A DNA stretch of 14,623 nt. It comes from an uncultured Kineosporia sp. GTDB taxonomy: Bacteria; Actinomycetota; Actinomycetes; Actinomycetales; Kineosporiaceae. Where the stretch lies: positions 1-14,623 of the forward strand of contig CALMAR010000109.1 in NCBI GenBank assembly GCA_937859855.1, written 5' to 3'. Made by a program: the position numbers and the translations under genes. Under the pieces are notes generated by a model. It saw only the letters and a list, made by a program, of their open reading frames with translations. It ran no database searches and was not told the DNA's origin. How positions within the stretch are numbered: position 1 is the first letter of the stretch; every line of letters begins with the position of its first letter. Below are positions 13,160 through 14,623 of this stretch, in pieces.

Positions 13160-13294
13160 GCGGTCCCCCGAGGGTGGGTCGGGCAGTCACCCTGGGATTG
13201 TCACGAGCTGGCAGAAGCGTTCACCAGGCGAAGCCGCGAGGTAGACGCGAGACCCTCTAGCCAGACCGGCATTCGCTGGTTATAGGACCAGCCG

Positions 13295-13393
13295 ATGGCC
13301 ATTGCGAACGCCACGGTTCTGACGGCCCAGGGCATCGGTGCCGCGAAGCCGGATCTCCGCGTCTACCGGGCGGCCTGTCAGGAACTGCCGTGA
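13295..13393 (+). pseudogene. Short remnant resembling a HAD-superfamily hydrolase segment
   Basis: A 32-codon frame reads NATVLTAQGIGAAKPDLRVY then RAACQELP. The GAAKPD--VYRAAC pattern closely resembles HAD motif III (a conserved Lys in G--KPDPR-[FY]RAA). An intact HAD hydrolase is 200 residues or more. Motif I (DxDxT) and the final DD motif are absent, and a TAG lies just upstream (13283-13285). No ribosome site is visible. It is most likely a scrap of a lost gene between the sigma factor and the hypothetical gene, with which it is convergent. A chance resemblance is possible because it is short. Confidence 0.35.
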
Positions 13394-13394
13394 C

Positions 13395-13936
13395 TCACGA
13401 CTGGGGCTCCGTGGTGTCCTGGCTCCGTGTGCTTGGGCCTTTCAGCGCGGCGATGAAGTCCTCAGGGTCCTCCAGGCTCACGATCACCTTCCGGTGCAAC
13501 GGACGGGGAATCCAGGCGGCCAGACCCCTTCCCCGCTTGGCGGGAGGGTCCAGATCGACTCCACCAGCCCGCGCCCGGAGCCATTGACGAGTAGCCGGCC
13601 GCCCAGAGTGCTGTGCGTCCCCGACGTTCCATGCACATTGACAGTCGAGGCACGAACGTTCTTGATCGAGCTGCGTGGCAGCTCGAGCCGGAATACTCCC
13701 ATCCTGATCTGTAGCCGATCAGGATCCACCCACACGCCGGCTCGCCCTGGCCCGCCACCGAACAATGCGTCGGCATACTTCGTGATCCAGTTCAGCCCAT
13801 GCGTGTCAAAGCTCATCGGGAAGAACCGGCGATCGCGCTCAGACAACACAGCCTTGCGGGCCGCCGCGTAGGGCTCGCCCGTGCGAGCCATACGGGCCCG
13901 TGTTGCAGCCTTGATCTTGTCGTGGGTCATTGTCAT
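13395..13936 (-). pseudogene. Hypothetical protein gene broken by one frameshift near 13560
   Basis: From ATG 13936 (or 13930) the frame reads a basic helical head (KIKAATRARMARTGEPYAAA). A beta-rich, possibly PH-like domain follows (GVWVDPDRLQIRMGVFRLEL, then SIKNVRASTVNVHGTSGTHS, then RLLVNGSGRGLVE). After residue 126 (13559) this frame degenerates and stops at 13484. A second frame, beginning at 13559, reads VDLDPPAKRGRGLAAWIPRP then LHRKVIVSLEDPEDFIAALK and stops at 13395. It looks like the natural end of the domain. One missing base rejoins them into about 180 residues. Similar N-terminal heads recur in actinomycete hypothetical proteins. The function is unknown, and no enzyme motif is seen. 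A sequencing error cannot be excluded. Confidence 0.6.
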
Positions 13937-14148
13937 TCCATACGGGCGGCATCACCGGCGCCCCGCCACCACCAGTCGACAACGGCCATCCAGGGCTACC
14001 ACGTGAGGGCTGAGCCGCTCTTGTCCTCATGGCCACCCCGGCGCCGGCGGGCTGGCTCGGATCCGGCAGACGTGGCTGCCGCCCGATCAGCGTACGTCGA
14101 AACGATGCCACAGCGCGATCAGCGGAAGCGACTTCCTCGCGCGCTGGG

Positions 14149-14623
14149 TCACAGCGGCGCGTATGCCAGTTCGACCAGCCCCGACGTGAAGGCCCTGCTG
14201 GCGACCAGCCGCAGCTTGGTGGCGTCCGTGAACAGCGCGGCACCCCTGCCCTCAGCCACGGGCACAATGCAGATCCGGTACTCATCGACCACCCCGAGCT
14301 TGATCAGCGACCGCGCGAACGGCCCGGTGCCGTGGCAGAGGATCGGGCCGCCGGGCTGCGCCTTGAGCGCGGCGATCTCCTCGGCCGTATCACCCGACGC
14401 GATCGTGGTCTGCGCCCAGGTCGCGTCCTCCTCGGTCAGCGTCCGGGAAAACACCACCTTGGGAATCTCGTTCATGGGTGCGGCGTTGGCCAGCGGACTC
14501 GAGGGCCAGTAGTCCCGAAGTCCCATATAGACGCCCCTGCCCATGATGTGCGTACCGGCCGACCGCAGCCGGGCGAGGCCGTACTCCTCCTGCTCCGCGT
14601 CATCCTCCAGGGCCATGAAGACG
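14149..14623 (-). CDS. Dihydrofolate-reductase-like (RibD C-terminal domain) family protein (5' end outside window)
   Basis: The frame is open to the right edge, so the N-terminal strand of the domain (the LDGY-type motif) is not seen. The visible 157 or so residues include THIMGRGVYMGLRDYWPSS, VVFSRTLTEED, an acidic helix (GDTAEEIAALK), PILCHGTGPFARSLIKLGVV and DEYRICIVPVAEGRGAALF. This is the nucleotide-binding and C-terminal part of the RibD-C/DHFR-like fold. The ATG at 14616 is probably internal, because the family needs about 30 more residues before it. It is the third member of the family in the window and different from both others. Cytoplasmic; substrate unknown. Confidence 0.82.
   Translation of the reverse strand, partial: VFMALEDDAEQEEYGLARLRSAGTHIMGRGVYMGLRDYWPSSPLANAAPMNEIPKVVFSRTLTEEDATWAQTTIASGDTAEEIAALKAQPGGPILCHGTGPFARSLIKLGVVDEYRICIVPVAEGRGAALFTDATKLRLVASRAFTSGLVELAYAPL

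Noticed and set aside
13160..13240. Possible ECF autopromoter upstream of the sigma gene (GTGAAC...CGTGAC, minus strand)
   Set aside because: The spacer is about 13-14 bp, shorter than the usual 16-17 bp, so I do not call it.

Overview
The window is high-GC DNA with codons that nearly always end in G or C, purine-rich ribosome sites (GGAGG, GAGGAG), and frequent ATGA stop/start overlaps. Its gene content includes an ECF sigma factor with a CU044_5270-type partner, a small XRE regulator with a four-helix membrane protein, and several RibD-C/DHFR-like reductases. All of this points to an actinomycete such as Streptomyces or a member of the Streptosporangiales. I cannot name the species. I see no tRNA, rRNA, CRISPR array or intact transposase.

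Left part (1-3335). A SorC-family sugar-responsive regulator, cut by the window edge, follows an FGGY carbohydrate kinase with a 4-bp overlap on the minus strand. The kinase is divergent from a RibD-C/DHFR-like reductase, and a GTGCAC-ATAA-GTGCAC palindrome in the shared control region is a good SorC operator candidate. A second RibD-C/DHFR-like reductase converges on the first.

Middle part (3622-6619). A LysR regulator is divergent from a compact three-gene operon: two different short-chain dehydrogenases and a 66-residue 4-oxalocrotonate-tautomerase-like enzyme. The operon is closed by a 15-bp perfect hairpin, and a near-perfect CCAT-N8-ATGG palindrome lies in the divergent control region. 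This is the most coherent candidate for an uncharacterised small-molecule pathway here.

Central-right part (6801-11098). A TetR regulator reads towards the operon. Upstream of it lie a tandem 9-mer, an outward-facing promoter-like element with a palindromic spacer, and the decayed C-terminus of a medium-chain (quinone/alcohol) oxidoreductase. Next comes a probably exported epoxide-hydrolase-like enzyme preceded by a perfect 10-bp inverted repeat. A YCII-domain protein with an unusual C-terminal membrane segment and a 53-codon minus-strand ORF follow. The small XRE regulator overlaps a four-helix membrane protein gene and is controlled by two near-identical 18-bp palindromes, each carrying a TTGACA.

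Right part (11099-14623). An ECF sigma factor overlaps its CU044_5270-type membrane partner by 4 bp, and the pair ends at a 14-bp perfect hairpin. Around it are gene remnants: a frameshifted NAD(P)-binding (NmrA-like) C-terminus, a HAD-hydrolase-like scrap, and a frameshifted hypothetical gene whose two halves read cleanly in different frames. A third RibD-C/DHFR-like reductase runs off the right edge.

Overall this looks like accessory DNA rich in regulator-plus-oxidoreductase modules, interspersed with decaying redox genes.
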